From Streptomyces olindensis (GTDB lineage: Bacteria; Actinomycetota; Actinomycetes; Streptomycetales; Streptomycetaceae), in the NCBI GenBank assembly GCA_000696115.1, contig JJOH01000019.1, positions 62,001-126,000 of the forward strand: 64,000 nt of DNA, written 5' to 3'. Both the position numbers and the translations under genes were made by a program. The notes beneath the pieces were generated by a model. It saw nothing but the letters and a program-made list of their open reading frames with translations, had not been told where the DNA came from and searched no databases. Of the stretch, positions 18,073-26,584 are shown in pieces. Each line of letters opens with the position of its first letter. The first letter of the stretch is position 1.

Positions 18073-18999
18073 GTGCTGACCCTGCTGCGCCGCCGCGCGG
18101 TCTCGAGCGTCATCCCGCTGCTGTTCGTGGTCCTCGGCGTGTTCTTCCTGGCCCGCCTCACCGGAGACCCCGCGAACCTGTACCTGCCGCTGAGCGCGAC
18201 GCCCGAGATGCGGGCCGAGTTCGCCGCCCGCAACGGCCTGGACGACCCGCTGATCACCCAGTTCGGCGACTACCTCGCCCAGGTCGCCCACCTGGACTTC
18301 GGCGAGTCGCTGCGCACCGCCCAGCCGGCGGGCGAGGCCGTCCTGCGGGCGTTCCCCGCGACCCTGCAACTGGCCGGCTGGACGATGCTGCTCGCCCTCG
18401 CGGGCGCCGTGGTCATCGGCAGCCTGGCGGCCTACCGCCCGAACTCGGTCACCGACCGGATCGCGACCTTCCTGTCGTCGACGGCCGCCAGCGTCCCGGA
18501 CTTCTGGATCGCCATCATGGGCGTACTGGTCTTCGCGGTGACTCTGGGCTGGCTGCCCACCTCCGGCACCAGCGGCGCGGCGGCCTGGGTGCTGCCCGTG
18601 GCCACGCTGCTCATCCGCCCGTTCGGCGTGCTGGTCCAAGTAGTGCGCGGCGCCATGGTCTCCGCGCTGTCCGCCCCGTACGTGAAGGTGGCGCGCGGCA
18701 AGGGGGCCTCCGAGGTCCGGGTGGTCTTCGGGCACGCCCTGCGCAACGCGGCCGCACCGGCGCTCACCGTCGCCGGCGACCTGGCCGTGGGGCTGGTCAA
18801 CGGGGCGGTCGTCGTCGAGACGATCTTCGGCTGGCCCGGGATCGGCAAACTCATGATCGACTCGGTGCTCCAGCGGGACTTCGCGGTGCTCCAGGCCGCC
18901 GTCCTCGTGACCGCGCTGGCGATCTTCGCCCTCAACATCCTGGTGGACCTCTGCCACGCGCTCCTCGACCCGCGGGTACGGCAGCGGGCGGCGGCATGA
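18073..18999 (+). CDS. ABC transporter permease, DppB/OppB type
   Basis: 308 residues from GTG 18073, with GGAGAGG upstream and 15 bases after the binding-protein stop. Six transmembrane helices are visible. The permease EAA loop is around VKVARGKGASEVRVVFGHAL, and the FGWPGIGKL signature near the C-terminus is typical of DppB/GsiC permeases. Its stop overlaps the ATG of the next gene (ATGA), indicating coupled synthesis. Confidence 0.88.
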   Translation: MLTLLRRRAVSSVIPLLFVVLGVFFLARLTGDPANLYLPLSATPEMRAEFAARNGLDDPLITQFGDYLAQVAHLDFGESLRTAQPAGEAVLRAFPATLQLAGWTMLLALAGAVVIGSLAAYRPNSVTDRIATFLSSTAASVPDFWIAIMGVLVFAVTLGWLPTSGTSGAAAWVLPVATLLIRPFGVLVQVVRGAMVSALSAPYVKVARGKGASEVRVVFGHALRNAAAPALTVAGDLAVGLVNGAVVVETIFGWPGIGKLMIDSVLQRDFAVLQAAVLVTALAIFALNILVDLCHALLDPRVRQRAAA

Positions 19000-21077
19000 G
19001 CCAAGGACGGGACATGCTTGACACTTCCGAGGCCGGCGGTCCGGCCGTACGGCGACGCTGGTTCGCCCTGCTGCTCCGGGACCGCTTCGCCACCGCGGCG
19101 GCCGTGGTCCTGATCCTCGTCGCGCTGTGCGCCGTGCTCGGGCCCGTTTACGCCGGGGACCTGGCGACCCGCCAGAACCTGCGCGCCCCGGGCCGGCCGC
19201 CGTTCGGTCTCGACCACGGCTGGGCCTTCGTGCTCGGCAGCGACTCCCTCGGCCGGCCCGTCGCCGCGCGGCTGCTGGCCGCGGCCGGGACGACCCTGGC
19301 GGTGGCGGTGCCCGCCGTGCTCTGCTCACTCGTCATCGGCTCGGTGTGGGGCATGTGGGCGGGGTACCACGGCGGTTGGCGCGAGAGCGTGTCGCTGCGG
19401 GTGGCCGACGTGATCCTCAGCTTCCCCTCCCTGCTGCTGGCCGTGGTGGTGCTGTACGTCTTCTCGCCGAGCGCCGCGAGCCTGGTGCTGGTGCTGGCCG
19501 TGGCCCGGATCCCGGTGTATCTGCGCACGGCCCGGGCGGAGGCGGCCGAGCTGCGCAGCCGGCTGTTCATGGACGCGGCCCGGACGTTCGGCACGGGCGG
19601 CTGGGCGGCCATCCGGCGGCACGTCGCGCCGAGCGTGCTGCCCACGCTGCTCACCGTCGCCGCGCTCGACTTCTGCTTCGTGATGCTGGCCGAGTCGTCG
19701 CTGAGCTTCCTGGGCATCGGCATCCAACCGCCGGACGTCAGCTGGGGGTTGATGGTGGCGCAGGGGCGGCAGGAGTTGCAGAGCGCGTGGTGGATCGCGC
19801 TGTTCCCGGGGCTGGCGATCGTCGTCACGACCGTTTCGGCGACCGTACTCGCCTCCTGGGCCCGGCTGACGACCGACCCGGGGCAGCGGTGGCGGGAGGG
19901 GCTGGGGCGGCGGTCCCGAGGGCTGCGGAGTGACCGGGGGTCGCGGGGTGATCGGGGGTCGCGGGGTGATCGGAGGTCGCGGGGTGACCGGGGGCGGTCC
20001 GCGGCGGGCGACGCGGCCACGGAAGAGGAGAGGGAGGAGGAGCGTTCGGTGCCCGGCAGCGCGGCCGGTTCCGGCGCCCGTCCTCCCGGTGAGGGCACCG
20101 AGGCCGATGTCCTGGTCGTGGACGACCTGTCCGTCGACGTCCACACCCCGACCGGTCCCGTGCACGTCGTCCGCCGCGTGAGCTTCGCCGTACGGTCGGG
20201 CGAGACGCTGGCGCTGCTGGGCGAGTCGGGCTGCGGGAAGAGCATGACCGCGCACGCCGTCGCCGGTCTGCTCGACCCGGTCGCCGAAGTAGTGGGCGGG
20301 CAGGTGCGCCTGGACGGCGTGGACCTGCTCGGGCTCGGGGCACGGGCCCGGCGCCGGCTGGCCGGCCCGGGGCTCGCCATGGTCTTCCAGGACGCGCTCA
20401 GCGCGCTCAACCCCGTCCACACGGTCGGAGCCCAGCTCGCCGAGCCGTTCCGCATCCATGAGGGCCTGTCCCGGCGTGCGGCGAGGGCCCGGGCGGTGGA
20501 GCTGATGGAACGCGTGGGCATCCCGGAGGCCCGCTCCCGGGCGGAGGCCTACCCGCACCAGTTCTCCGGCGGGATGCGGCAGCGCCTGCTGATCGCGACG
20601 GCGGTCGCCCTGCAGCCGAAGGTCCTGATCGCCGACGAGCCCACGACGGCACTGGACGTCACCGTGCAGGCCCAGATCATGGACCTCCTCGGCGAGTTGC
20701 GCGCCGAGCAGCGGACGGCGCTCGTCCTCATCACCCACGACCTCGGACTCGCCGCCGAGCACGCGGACCGGGTCGCGGTCATGTACGCCGGAACGGTGGT
20801 GGAGACCGGGCCGGTCGCCGAGGTGTTCGGCAGGCCCCACCACCCGTACACCCGGGGTCTGCTGGCGTCGGTCCCGGCCGAGCAGCACCGGGGCGCCCGG
20901 CTGACCTCCATCCCCGGGAGCCCTCCGGAGCCGGGCTCCGTACCGGCGGGCTGTGCCTTCCGCACGCGCTGTCCCATGGCCCGGGAGCGCTGCGCCACGC
21001 ACCGGCCGGCGCTGACCGGCACCGGGGCCGGCCGGGCCGCCGCCTGCCACTTCGGGAAGGAACTGGCCGATGCCTGA
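18996..21077 (+). CDS. fused ABC permease-ATPase (DppC-DppD type)
   Basis: A single 693-residue frame from ATG 18996. Residues 1-305 are a DppC-like permease with an N-terminal helix, LGSDSLGRPV and the LSFLGIGIQPP signature. Residues 307-350 are a charged linker with hexapeptide repeats (DRGSRG) and an acidic EEEREEE end. From about 370 comes a DppD-like ATPase: Walker A GESGCGKS, signature FSGGMRQR, Walker B LIADEPT, and the C-terminal GCxFRTRCPMAR Cys motif of oligopeptide ATPases. These are normally separate genes. An in-frame GTG at 20049 with GGAGGAGG eight bases upstream could also make a free ATPase. The end overlaps the next start by eight bases. Confidence 0.85.
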   Translation: MSQGRDMLDTSEAGGPAVRRRWFALLLRDRFATAAAVVLILVALCAVLGPVYAGDLATRQNLRAPGRPPFGLDHGWAFVLGSDSLGRPVAARLLAAAGTTLAVAVPAVLCSLVIGSVWGMWAGYHGGWRESVSLRVADVILSFPSLLLAVVVLYVFSPSAASLVLVLAVARIPVYLRTARAEAAELRSRLFMDAARTFGTGGWAAIRRHVAPSVLPTLLTVAALDFCFVMLAESSLSFLGIGIQPPDVSWGLMVAQGRQELQSAWWIALFPGLAIVVTTVSATVLASWARLTTDPGQRWREGLGRRSRGLRSDRGSRGDRGSRGDRRSRGDRGRSAAGDAATEEEREEERSVPGSAAGSGARPPGEGTEADVLVVDDLSVDVHTPTGPVHVVRRVSFAVRSGETLALLGESGCGKSMTAHAVAGLLDPVAEVVGGQVRLDGVDLLGLGARARRRLAGPGLAMVFQDALSALNPVHTVGAQLAEPFRIHEGLSRRAARARAVELMERVGIPEARSRAEAYPHQFSGGMRQRLLIATAVALQPKVLIADEPTTALDVTVQAQIMDLLGELRAEQRTALVLITHDLGLAAEHADRVAVMYAGTVVETGPVAEVFGRPHHPYTRGLLASVPAEQHRGARLTSIPGSPPEPGSVPAGCAFRTRCPMARERCATHRPALTGTGAGRAAACHFGKELADA
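19931..19990 (+). repeat. 18-bp tandem repeats in the permease-ATPase linker
   Basis: Three full copies of TGAYCGGRGGTCGCGGGG (19931-19948, 19949-19966, 19967-19984) and the start of a fourth (19985 on) encode Asp-Arg-(Gly/Arg)-Ser-Arg-Gly hexapeptides. The unit is a multiple of three, so copy-number change would lengthen the linker without breaking the fusion. Confidence 0.8.
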
Positions 21078-22071
21078 GCACGCGGCACTGCTGGAGGCCA
21101 CCGGTCTGGCCAAGAGCTTCACGGTCCGGCGGACCCTGCGGGGCGGCACCCGGCTGCGGGCGCTGGACGGTGTGGACCTGACCCTGGGGCGCGGGGAGAC
21201 CCTCGGACTGGTCGGCGAGTCCGGCTGCGGCAAGTCCACGCTGGCCAGGGTCCTCCTGCGGCTGGAGCGGCCCGACGCGGGCAGCCTGCGCCACGACGGC
21301 GTCGACCCGTTCGCGCTGTCGGGTGCGGAACTGCTCGCCTGGCGCCGGAAGGTGCAGATGGTGTTCCAGGACCCGTTCGGCTCGCTGGACCCCCGCCTCA
21401 CGGCCGCGGATCTCATCGGCGAGCCCTGGCTGACCCACCGCGGGCTCGTGCCCGCCGCGAAGCGGGCGGGGCGGGTGGCCGAACTGCTGGAGATGGTCGG
21501 CCTGCGCGCCTCGGACGCGGGTCGCCTGCCGCACGAGTTCTCGGGCGGGCAGCGGCAGCGGATCGGGATCGCCCGTGCCCTCGCGCTGGAGCCCGAGGTG
21601 ATCGTCTGCGACGAGCCCGTGTCGGCACTGGACCTGTCGGTGCAGGCGCAGGTGCTCAACCTCCTGTGCGACCTGCGGGACGAGCTGGGACTGTCGTACG
21701 TGTTCATCTCGCACGACCTGTCGGTGGTGCGGCACCTAGCCGACCGGGTCGCCGTGATGTACCTCGGCCGGATCGTGGAGACGGGCCCCACCGAGGAGGT
21801 CTACGAGCGGCCGCGGCACCCGTACACGGAGGCGCTCCTGTCGGCGGCCCCCGCTCCCGTGGCCGGCGGCCGGCGCCGCAGGCAGCGCATCGTGCTCACC
21901 GGCGAGATCCCGTCGCCGACCGACCCGCCGTCCGGGTGCCGGTTCCGGACCCGGTGCCCGCGGGCGCGGGACCTGTGCGCCGAGGTCGTCCCCACGCCGG
22001 TGCCGGGCGCGCCGCTCCACGGGGCGGCGTGCCACTTCCCCCTGGAGGAGACCCGCGCGGTCACGGCGTGA
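21070..22071 (+). CDS. ABC transporter ATP-binding protein, DppF/OppF type
   Basis: 333 residues from ATG 21070, overlapping the fused gene by eight bases. Walker A GESGCGKS, the Q-loop VFQDP, signature SGGQRQR, Walker B VIVCDEP and the H-loop ISHDL are all present. The C-terminal oligopeptide-ATPase extension holds a GCRFRTRCP Cys motif. With the ATPase half of the preceding protein it would form the heterodimeric motor. The gene ends nine bases before the stop of the convergent XRE gene, so there is no room for a separate terminator. Confidence 0.9.
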   Translation: MPEHAALLEATGLAKSFTVRRTLRGGTRLRALDGVDLTLGRGETLGLVGESGCGKSTLARVLLRLERPDAGSLRHDGVDPFALSGAELLAWRRKVQMVFQDPFGSLDPRLTAADLIGEPWLTHRGLVPAAKRAGRVAELLEMVGLRASDAGRLPHEFSGGQRQRIGIARALALEPEVIVCDEPVSALDLSVQAQVLNLLCDLRDELGLSYVFISHDLSVVRHLADRVAVMYLGRIVETGPTEEVYERPRHPYTEALLSAAPAPVAGGRRRRQRIVLTGEIPSPTDPPSGCRFRTRCPRARDLCAEVVPTPVPGAPLHGAACHFPLEETRAVTA

Positions 22072-22080
22072 CGGAGGGTG

Positions 22081-23082
22081 TCAGTCGACGGTCTCCACCA
22101 GGAACTCCTGGTCCCGTGCCCCGGTGCACCGCTGCTGGGCGATCTCGGCGCCGGCGGCCCGGTCGTCGGTGCCGTTGACGCCGAGGCACATGCCGTTCTG
22201 CACCACGTGGATCCGGTAGCCGTCGCTCTCGGTGTCGCCTACGCGATCGAAGTAGAAGTGCTGGCTCGTGCGGTCCGCGGAGCAGCTCTCCCAGGGCCAG
22301 GGTTCGAGCAGTCCCTCGACCACGTGGCCGCTGCCCAGTGCGGTGAGACAGCCGTCGCCCTGCACGGGGTGCCGCCACTGGATGTAGTACGAGCCCGTGG
22401 TGCCGACCGACACCAGTGACAGGTCGGGCGGTGTTGCGTCGGCACAGGGCCGTTGGGCGGCGATCTGGCTGCGGTAGCGGCCCTTGCGGTCGTGGCCTTC
22501 GGTGAGGCACAGCTGCGGAGCGACGACCGGCCGGATCCGGGACCGTCCGGGTGCCGGTCCCTCGGGATCGGCGGTGGGATCGGGGGACGCCGAAGGGGCG
22601 GGGCGCGGGGCCACACCGGCCGCGCTCGTCGTCCCGTCCCGGTCGCCCCTCTCGTCGGGCAGCAGCGCCCAGGCTCCCACGGCGGCGAGCAGCAGCGCCG
22701 CGCCGGCCGAGGCCGCGAGGACCCGCCGGTTTCCGATCCGGCCCGCGACCGACGGCCGGGTGGCGGGTTCCGGCGCCGGCGCTCCGTCCGGGTCCGACGG
22801 CTCGGCGGCGGCCAGCCGGTTCCTGGCGTCCAGCCAGTCGGCGATGTCCTCGTCCCTGCCGCAGGCCCGGACGAACGCGGCGACCACTTCCGCGCGCGGC
22901 AGCGAGTCCCGGCGCAGCAGGTCGGCCACCGTGCTGCGGGCGAGCACATCCCCGCGCCGCTCCGCGTCGGCCTCCAACTGCCGGTAGGTCAGACCGGCCT
23001 GCTGCTTGAGCTCACGCATGCAGGCCACGAACTCCGCGGCGCTGCGCGCCTCGTGGGGTAACGGACCCTGCTGTCTCTCCAT
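22081..23082 (-). CDS. XRE-type HTH membrane protein with ricin-like extracellular domain
   Basis: 333 residues from ATG 23082 (GAGG upstream). Residues about 12-95 form the N-terminal HTH found in many Streptomyces proteins (FVACMRELKQQAGLTYRQLE start, later VAAFVRACG). A Pro-rich stretch leads to one transmembrane helix around 120-140 and a Pro/Ser/Asp-rich linker. A C-terminal beta-trefoil-like domain follows, with paired Cys residues (LCLTEG, GCLTALG and MCLGVNG repeats). The layout suggests a cytoplasmic DNA- or protein-binding head with an external sensor. Codon 8 (23059-23061) is TTA, predicting bldA dependence. It converges on the ABC operon. Confidence 0.78.
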   Translation of the reverse strand: MERQQGPLPHEARSAAEFVACMRELKQQAGLTYRQLEADAERRGDVLARSTVADLLRRDSLPRAEVVAAFVRACGRDEDIADWLDARNRLAAAEPSDPDGAPAPEPATRPSVAGRIGNRRVLAASAGAALLLAAVGAWALLPDERGDRDGTTSAAGVAPRPAPSASPDPTADPEGPAPGRSRIRPVVAPQLCLTEGHDRKGRYRSQIAAQRPCADATPPDLSLVSVGTTGSYYIQWRHPVQGDGCLTALGSGHVVEGLLEPWPWESCSADRTSQHFYFDRVGDTESDGYRIHVVQNGMCLGVNGTDDRAAGAEIAQQRCTGARDQEFLVETVD

Positions 23083-23247
23083 GTCCGGCCATCCTCGTCC
23101 TGCCACCGGCCGGGGACAATCCGGGATTCTGCCAATCGCCGTCCGCGGCGACGTGCCGTGGCCGGTGCCGCGCCCTTGCCGCACGTGACCGCGTGACTGG
23201 TGCCGCGCCCCACGGGAACGCGGCACCAGCACGCGACGTGGCGCCCT

Positions 23248-23324
23248 CAGCGCATGAAGACGCCCTCGGCAGCTCGAAGACGTCCTCAGCGCCTGAAAAC
23301 ATCCTCAGTGCTTGAAGACGTCCT
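23248..23324. repeat. four tandem 19-20 bp units over the csbD 3' end
   Basis: Units at 23248-23266, 23267-23286, 23287-23305 and 23306-23324 share the core CAGCGCTTGAAGACGTCCT (plus-strand sense). The last unit is the coding end of the CsbD gene, including its stop; the other three extend past it and are degenerate. This looks like local slippage duplication of the final codons. No hairpin is formed by a single unit. Confidence 0.75.
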
Positions 23325-23478
23325 TCGTCTTCTCCTTGGCCTGCCGGGCGTCGCCCTTCGACTGCTCCGCGCGGCCCTCGGCCTCCAGCCGCTCGTTGCC
23401 CACGACACGGCCGACCGTCTCCTTGACCTTTCCCTTGGCCTGCTCGGCCTTGGCCTTGCCCTTCTGCTCTCCAGCCAC
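23305..23478 (-). CDS. CsbD family stress protein
   Basis: 57 residues from GTG 23478, preceded by GAAGGA at four bases. It is nearly all Lys/Glu/Ala helix with the CsbD pattern KGKAKEQAKGKVKETVGRVVGN-type start, then ERLEAEGRAEQ, then a KDVFKH end. CsbD-like proteins are small general-stress proteins (sigma-B controlled in Bacillus) of unknown mechanism. Longer upstream starts in the frame lack a ribosome-binding site and family similarity. Confidence 0.88.
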   Translation of the reverse strand: MAGEQKGKAKAEQAKGKVKETVGRVVGNERLEAEGRAEQSKGDARQAKEKTKDVFKH

Positions 23479-23560
23479 GGTTCCTTCACTCCAAGCCGTG
23501 TCCGACTTCGGGGTCACGGTCCGAGTGACCTCGAAGAGGCAGCGCAAACGTCTCCGACGG

Positions 23561-23690
23561 TCAGTTCAGGAGCTCACGGGTCAGCGCCCCGCACCACCAC
23601 CGCTCGACGCGGTCGGGCGACCACCCGCGTTCCGCGGTCAGCTCGGTGTAGACGTCGATGTTGCGCAGCGCGGCGTAGACGTCGACGGCG
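23561..23690 (-). pseudogene. remnant resembling the C-terminus of a TetR-type regulator
   Basis: The last ~40 codons of an open minus-strand frame read DVYAALRNIDVYTELT, then ERGWSPDRVERW, then a short helix and a stop. That is the style of TetR/AcrR ligand-domain ends (an ERGWSPxRxExW motif near the C-terminus). No HTH or dimer core is present upstream. I treat it as a decayed fragment; the alternative is a 109-residue protein from GTG 23890 without recognisable N-terminus. Confidence 0.35.
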
Positions 23691-23819
23691 CACGGCACGT
23701 CGAGACCGGGGCACAGGACTCCAGGCGGCCAGGCGGAGAAGACCTGCACCCGGGTCTGGTCGTCCCTCGTCGGCCTGCGTGCGGGGCTGATCCGGCCGTG
23801 GCACGGCCGTTGGGGGCTG

Positions 23820-24017
23820 GTGTCGGCCGCGCTGCTGTCCTGTTCGGCCGTGCTCACCCCCCTGGTCATCGACCACGACGGCCCGCTCATCGACCACGAC
23901 GGCCCGCTCGGACTCCTCGGCCTCGTCGGCTGGCTGATGTGGGTGGTGTGGATCGTCGTCTACGGCATCGTCCTGATGCGCCCGGTGCCGGCCCCGCGTC
24001 GGCCGACCGGCCGCTGA
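23820..24017 (+). CDS. small putative membrane protein
   Basis: 65 residues from GTG 23820. It has a short hydrophobic N-terminal helix and a second long one (LLGLVGWLMWVVWIVVYGIVL) separated by a duplicated heptapeptide IDHDGPL, encoded by an exact 21-bp direct repeat. The stop codon lies in the loop of a hairpin terminator. No strong ribosome-binding site was found. Plausible but unrecognised. Confidence 0.4.
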   Translation: MSAALLSCSAVLTPLVIDHDGPLIDHDGPLGLLGLVGWLMWVVWIVVYGIVLMRPVPAPRRPTGR

Positions 24018-24030
24018 GCGGCGGCCGGTC
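24005..24030. terminator. hairpin terminator between convergent genes
   Basis: Perfect 10-bp inverted repeat (24005-24014 with 24021-24030, six-base loop TGAGCG) between the small membrane ORF and the TPR gene. It can act in both directions. Confidence 0.55.
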
Positions 24031-24088
24031 GGTCCGTGGGCTCGGTCGACCGGCATGAGACAGGGGCCCGGCCCCGGCTCCTACCGGG

Positions 24089-25771
24089 TCAGTGGCAGCA
24101 GCCGTCGGCCTGCTCGGGGCCGGGCGCGGTGTCCAGGCGGCAGAAGCAGGACGCCTGGATCGGCACGTCGGCCAGCGCCGTCGCCAGTTTGAGCTGCTGG
24201 GCCACGAGGGCCGCCTCGCCGGTCTTGCCCGTGCGCAGCAGGCACTCGTGGAAGCCGTGCAACGACCAGATGTTGCCCGGGTGCTGGAGGGCGCGGGGCA
24301 GGGTGTCGTCCAGGCCGAGGTCCGCGCGGTACACCGCCTCGGCCTGCGCCACCCGGCCCTGTTCCAGCAGCAGCGCCCCGTAGGCGTGGCGGGTGGGCTG
24401 CATCCAGCCCCAGGGCTCGTCGTAGGGGAGGTGGTCGTCGAGCTCGATGGAGCGTTCCAGGGCGGCGAAGGCGAGGTCGTGGTTGCCCCTGCGGTACTCG
24501 AGCTCGCCGTCCAGCATGGCCGCCGCGATGGCGAGGATGTCGTGGCAGGTGTTGTTGAACAGCATCCGAGTCCCGGGCACCCGGGTGACCGCCGCGCGGA
24601 ACAGCTCGCGTTCGGCCTCGGCCCGGGCGACCTCGCCGGTGGCCGAGAGGGCGACACCGCGGGCGTAGTGCCGCAGGGCGGTGGTCACCGAGTAGAGCTC
24701 CGGGTCGGCGGGGGCCGGCAGGGCGAGGATGTCGGTCCAGCGGCCGAAGCGGATCAGTACGTGGACGCGCATGCCCAGGAAGGCCTCGAGCCAGTCGGCC
24801 ATCGGCGGACTCTGCACGCGGAGCAGGTCCTCGGGCACGGCGGCTTCCAGCTCGGCGGCGGTGTCCAGGGCGACCCGCTCCTGGCCGAGGAACATCGCCC
24901 CGTAGATCTTGAAGTGGTAGTTGTGCACCCGGTAGAGGGTGTAGAAGTTCATCGCGCCGGACCGCCGGCGGAACTTCTCGTCGGCCGCGATCGCGTCGCT
25001 GTTGGCGGCCACGACCCGGCGGTAGTCGCCGCACAGGACGTCGAGGTGCGAGGGCATGTGGAGCAGGTGCCCGGCATCGGGCACGACGCCGCGCAGGCGG
25101 TCGGCGACGGTCAGTGCCTGCTCCGGCGTCGGGGACATCTCCATCAGGTGGATGTAGAGGTGCAGGACGCCGGGGTGGCCCGCCCCGGCGTCGGTGCCGA
25201 GCGCGCTCTCCAGTACGGCCCTGGCCTCCAGGGTGCGGGCGCCCTCGGCCGGCCGGCCGGTCTTCAGGTCCCACAGCTGCCAGGGGGTGAGGTTCATCAG
25301 GGCGTCGGCGTGGAGCGTGGCGATGTCCGGGTCGTCGGGAGCCAGTTCGTACACCGCGCGCATCGCGTCCGCGTAGGGCTCGTTCCACACCGAGCAGTCC
25401 TCGACGGCCTCCGGCTGCGGGTAGCGGGCGCGCAGCGCACCGATGAGGGCCTGTTCGACCGGGGTGGCGCCGGCGGCTCTGTCGTGGGCCCGTTCGACGG
25501 CCGTGTGGGTGCGTTCGACGGTGTCGGCCAGCTCCTCGTCGTCGAAGAATTCCCAGGGCTTGTTGTAGTTCGGGCCGAGCGCGTAGGCGATTCCCCAATG
25601 GGCCATCGCGCACTCGGGATCGGCCGCGGCCGCCTTTTCGAAACAGGCGACGGCTTCCTCGTGGTGGAAGGCGTACGTCCACACCAGGCCGCGATCGAAC
25701 CAGAGTTGCGCTTCCGCCGAGGACGTGGTGACGGGACGGCTGTGGGTCCCGAGGTCGTAATAGTCGCCCAT
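24089..25771 (-). CDS. tetratricopeptide repeat protein with Cys-rich tail
   Basis: 560 residues from ATG 25771. The sequence is a series of helical pairs with TPR features: early YAFHHEEAVACFEKAAAADP, then about eight further degenerate repeats to residue 520. There is no signal peptide or membrane helix, so it is cytoplasmic. Conserved HMPSHLDVL, LYIHLMEM and NNTCHDI segments rich in His suggest possible metal sites. The C-terminus ends in two Cys motifs (SCFCRL and a final GCCH), which could bind metal. TPR proteins of this length occur widely in Streptomyces without known function. Transcribed alone or with the DinB-like gene upstream (gap about 80 bases). Confidence 0.75.
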   Translation of the reverse strand: MGDYYDLGTHSRPVTTSSAEAQLWFDRGLVWTYAFHHEEAVACFEKAAAADPECAMAHWGIAYALGPNYNKPWEFFDDEELADTVERTHTAVERAHDRAAGATPVEQALIGALRARYPQPEAVEDCSVWNEPYADAMRAVYELAPDDPDIATLHADALMNLTPWQLWDLKTGRPAEGARTLEARAVLESALGTDAGAGHPGVLHLYIHLMEMSPTPEQALTVADRLRGVVPDAGHLLHMPSHLDVLCGDYRRVVAANSDAIAADEKFRRRSGAMNFYTLYRVHNYHFKIYGAMFLGQERVALDTAAELEAAVPEDLLRVQSPPMADWLEAFLGMRVHVLIRFGRWTDILALPAPADPELYSVTTALRHYARGVALSATGEVARAEAERELFRAAVTRVPGTRMLFNNTCHDILAIAAAMLDGELEYRRGNHDLAFAALERSIELDDHLPYDEPWGWMQPTRHAYGALLLEQGRVAQAEAVYRADLGLDDTLPRALQHPGNIWSLHGFHECLLRTGKTGEAALVAQQLKLATALADVPIQASCFCRLDTAPGPEQADGCCH

Positions 25772-25852
25772 GGTTTTCTCCTCGGAACGCGGGCCGGGGC
25801 CAGTGAGAATAGCGGCCGGCGACAGGACGTCATCGACTTCCGATAAGTTCTC

Positions 25853-26494
25853 CTATTTCCACATTAAATCGAGTCGGCGTTGTCCACGCGGCAATTCGAC
25901 CGGTCGGCTCCGAGCCTTGATCGCTGCGGCCGACCTGGCGGCCTGTTCGATCTTCGCGCGATGGGCCGCACGGGCTTCCTCGTCGATCTGCTTCTCGTGT
26001 TCGGCGCGCATCCCGGTCCGGCCGTCGAGGCCCTCGCGCAGGATATCGGCGTGCCCGGCATGCCGGACGGACTCGCTGAGGACATGGACCATGACGGCGA
26101 ACAGGTTCGTGTCGGCATAAGGCTCCGGCCACCACGGCACATGGCCGGGGGCGTCGAGGGGAAGCTCGTTGATCGTCGCGTCCGAGTGTTCCCACGTGCG
26201 CCGGTAGAACCCGAAGATCTGATCACGGGTCTCGTCCTCGGTCGCCCACAGATCGCCGCCGTCGGAGTCCTGCCACTGGGGCAGCGGTTCCGGGGAAGGG
26301 CGGTCGAAGACCTCGCCGAAGTACCTGGCCTCGACGGTGGCCACGTGTTTGACCAGGCCGAGGAGGTTGGTTCCGGTCGCTGTCAGAGGTCGGCGGACGT
26401 CGTATTCGGACAAGCCGTCGAGTTTCCAGAGCAGCGCCTTGCGGTCCCGCCGCAGTCTCGCGTGCAGGTTGTCTTTGGCGAAGTCATCGATCAT
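25853..26494 (-). CDS. DinB-like (DUF664) family protein
   Basis: 213 residues from ATG 26494; an in-frame ATG 18 bases upstream is possible, but the family typically starts MIDDFAKDxLHxRL. The DinB four-helix bundle is evident, with GLVKHVATVEARYFG giving the first His and ESVRHAGHADILRE the later His pair that bind a divalent metal. Related proteins are metal-dependent thiol transferases (mycothiol or bacillithiol). The C-terminal ~35 residues are a basic tail. Exact substrate unknown. Confidence 0.82.
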   Translation of the reverse strand: MIDDFAKDNLHARLRRDRKALLWKLDGLSEYDVRRPLTATGTNLLGLVKHVATVEARYFGEVFDRPSPEPLPQWQDSDGGDLWATEDETRDQIFGFYRRTWEHSDATINELPLDAPGHVPWWPEPYADTNLFAVMVHVLSESVRHAGHADILREGLDGRTGMRAEHEKQIDEEARAAHRAKIEQAARSAAAIKARSRPVELPRGQRRLDLMWK

Positions 26495-26584
26495 GCGGCA
26501 GGAGCCTGCCATGGGCTGCTCGTGGTCTCAAGATCCCGTAAGTGGCCCGCCGTGACCGGCACTTCCGCGGATCGTCCCCGGCGG

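Noticed and set aside
23561..23890. 109-residue intact TetR-like protein
   Set aside because: No helix-turn-helix is encoded; only the C-terminal tail resembles TetR, so it is listed as a remnant.
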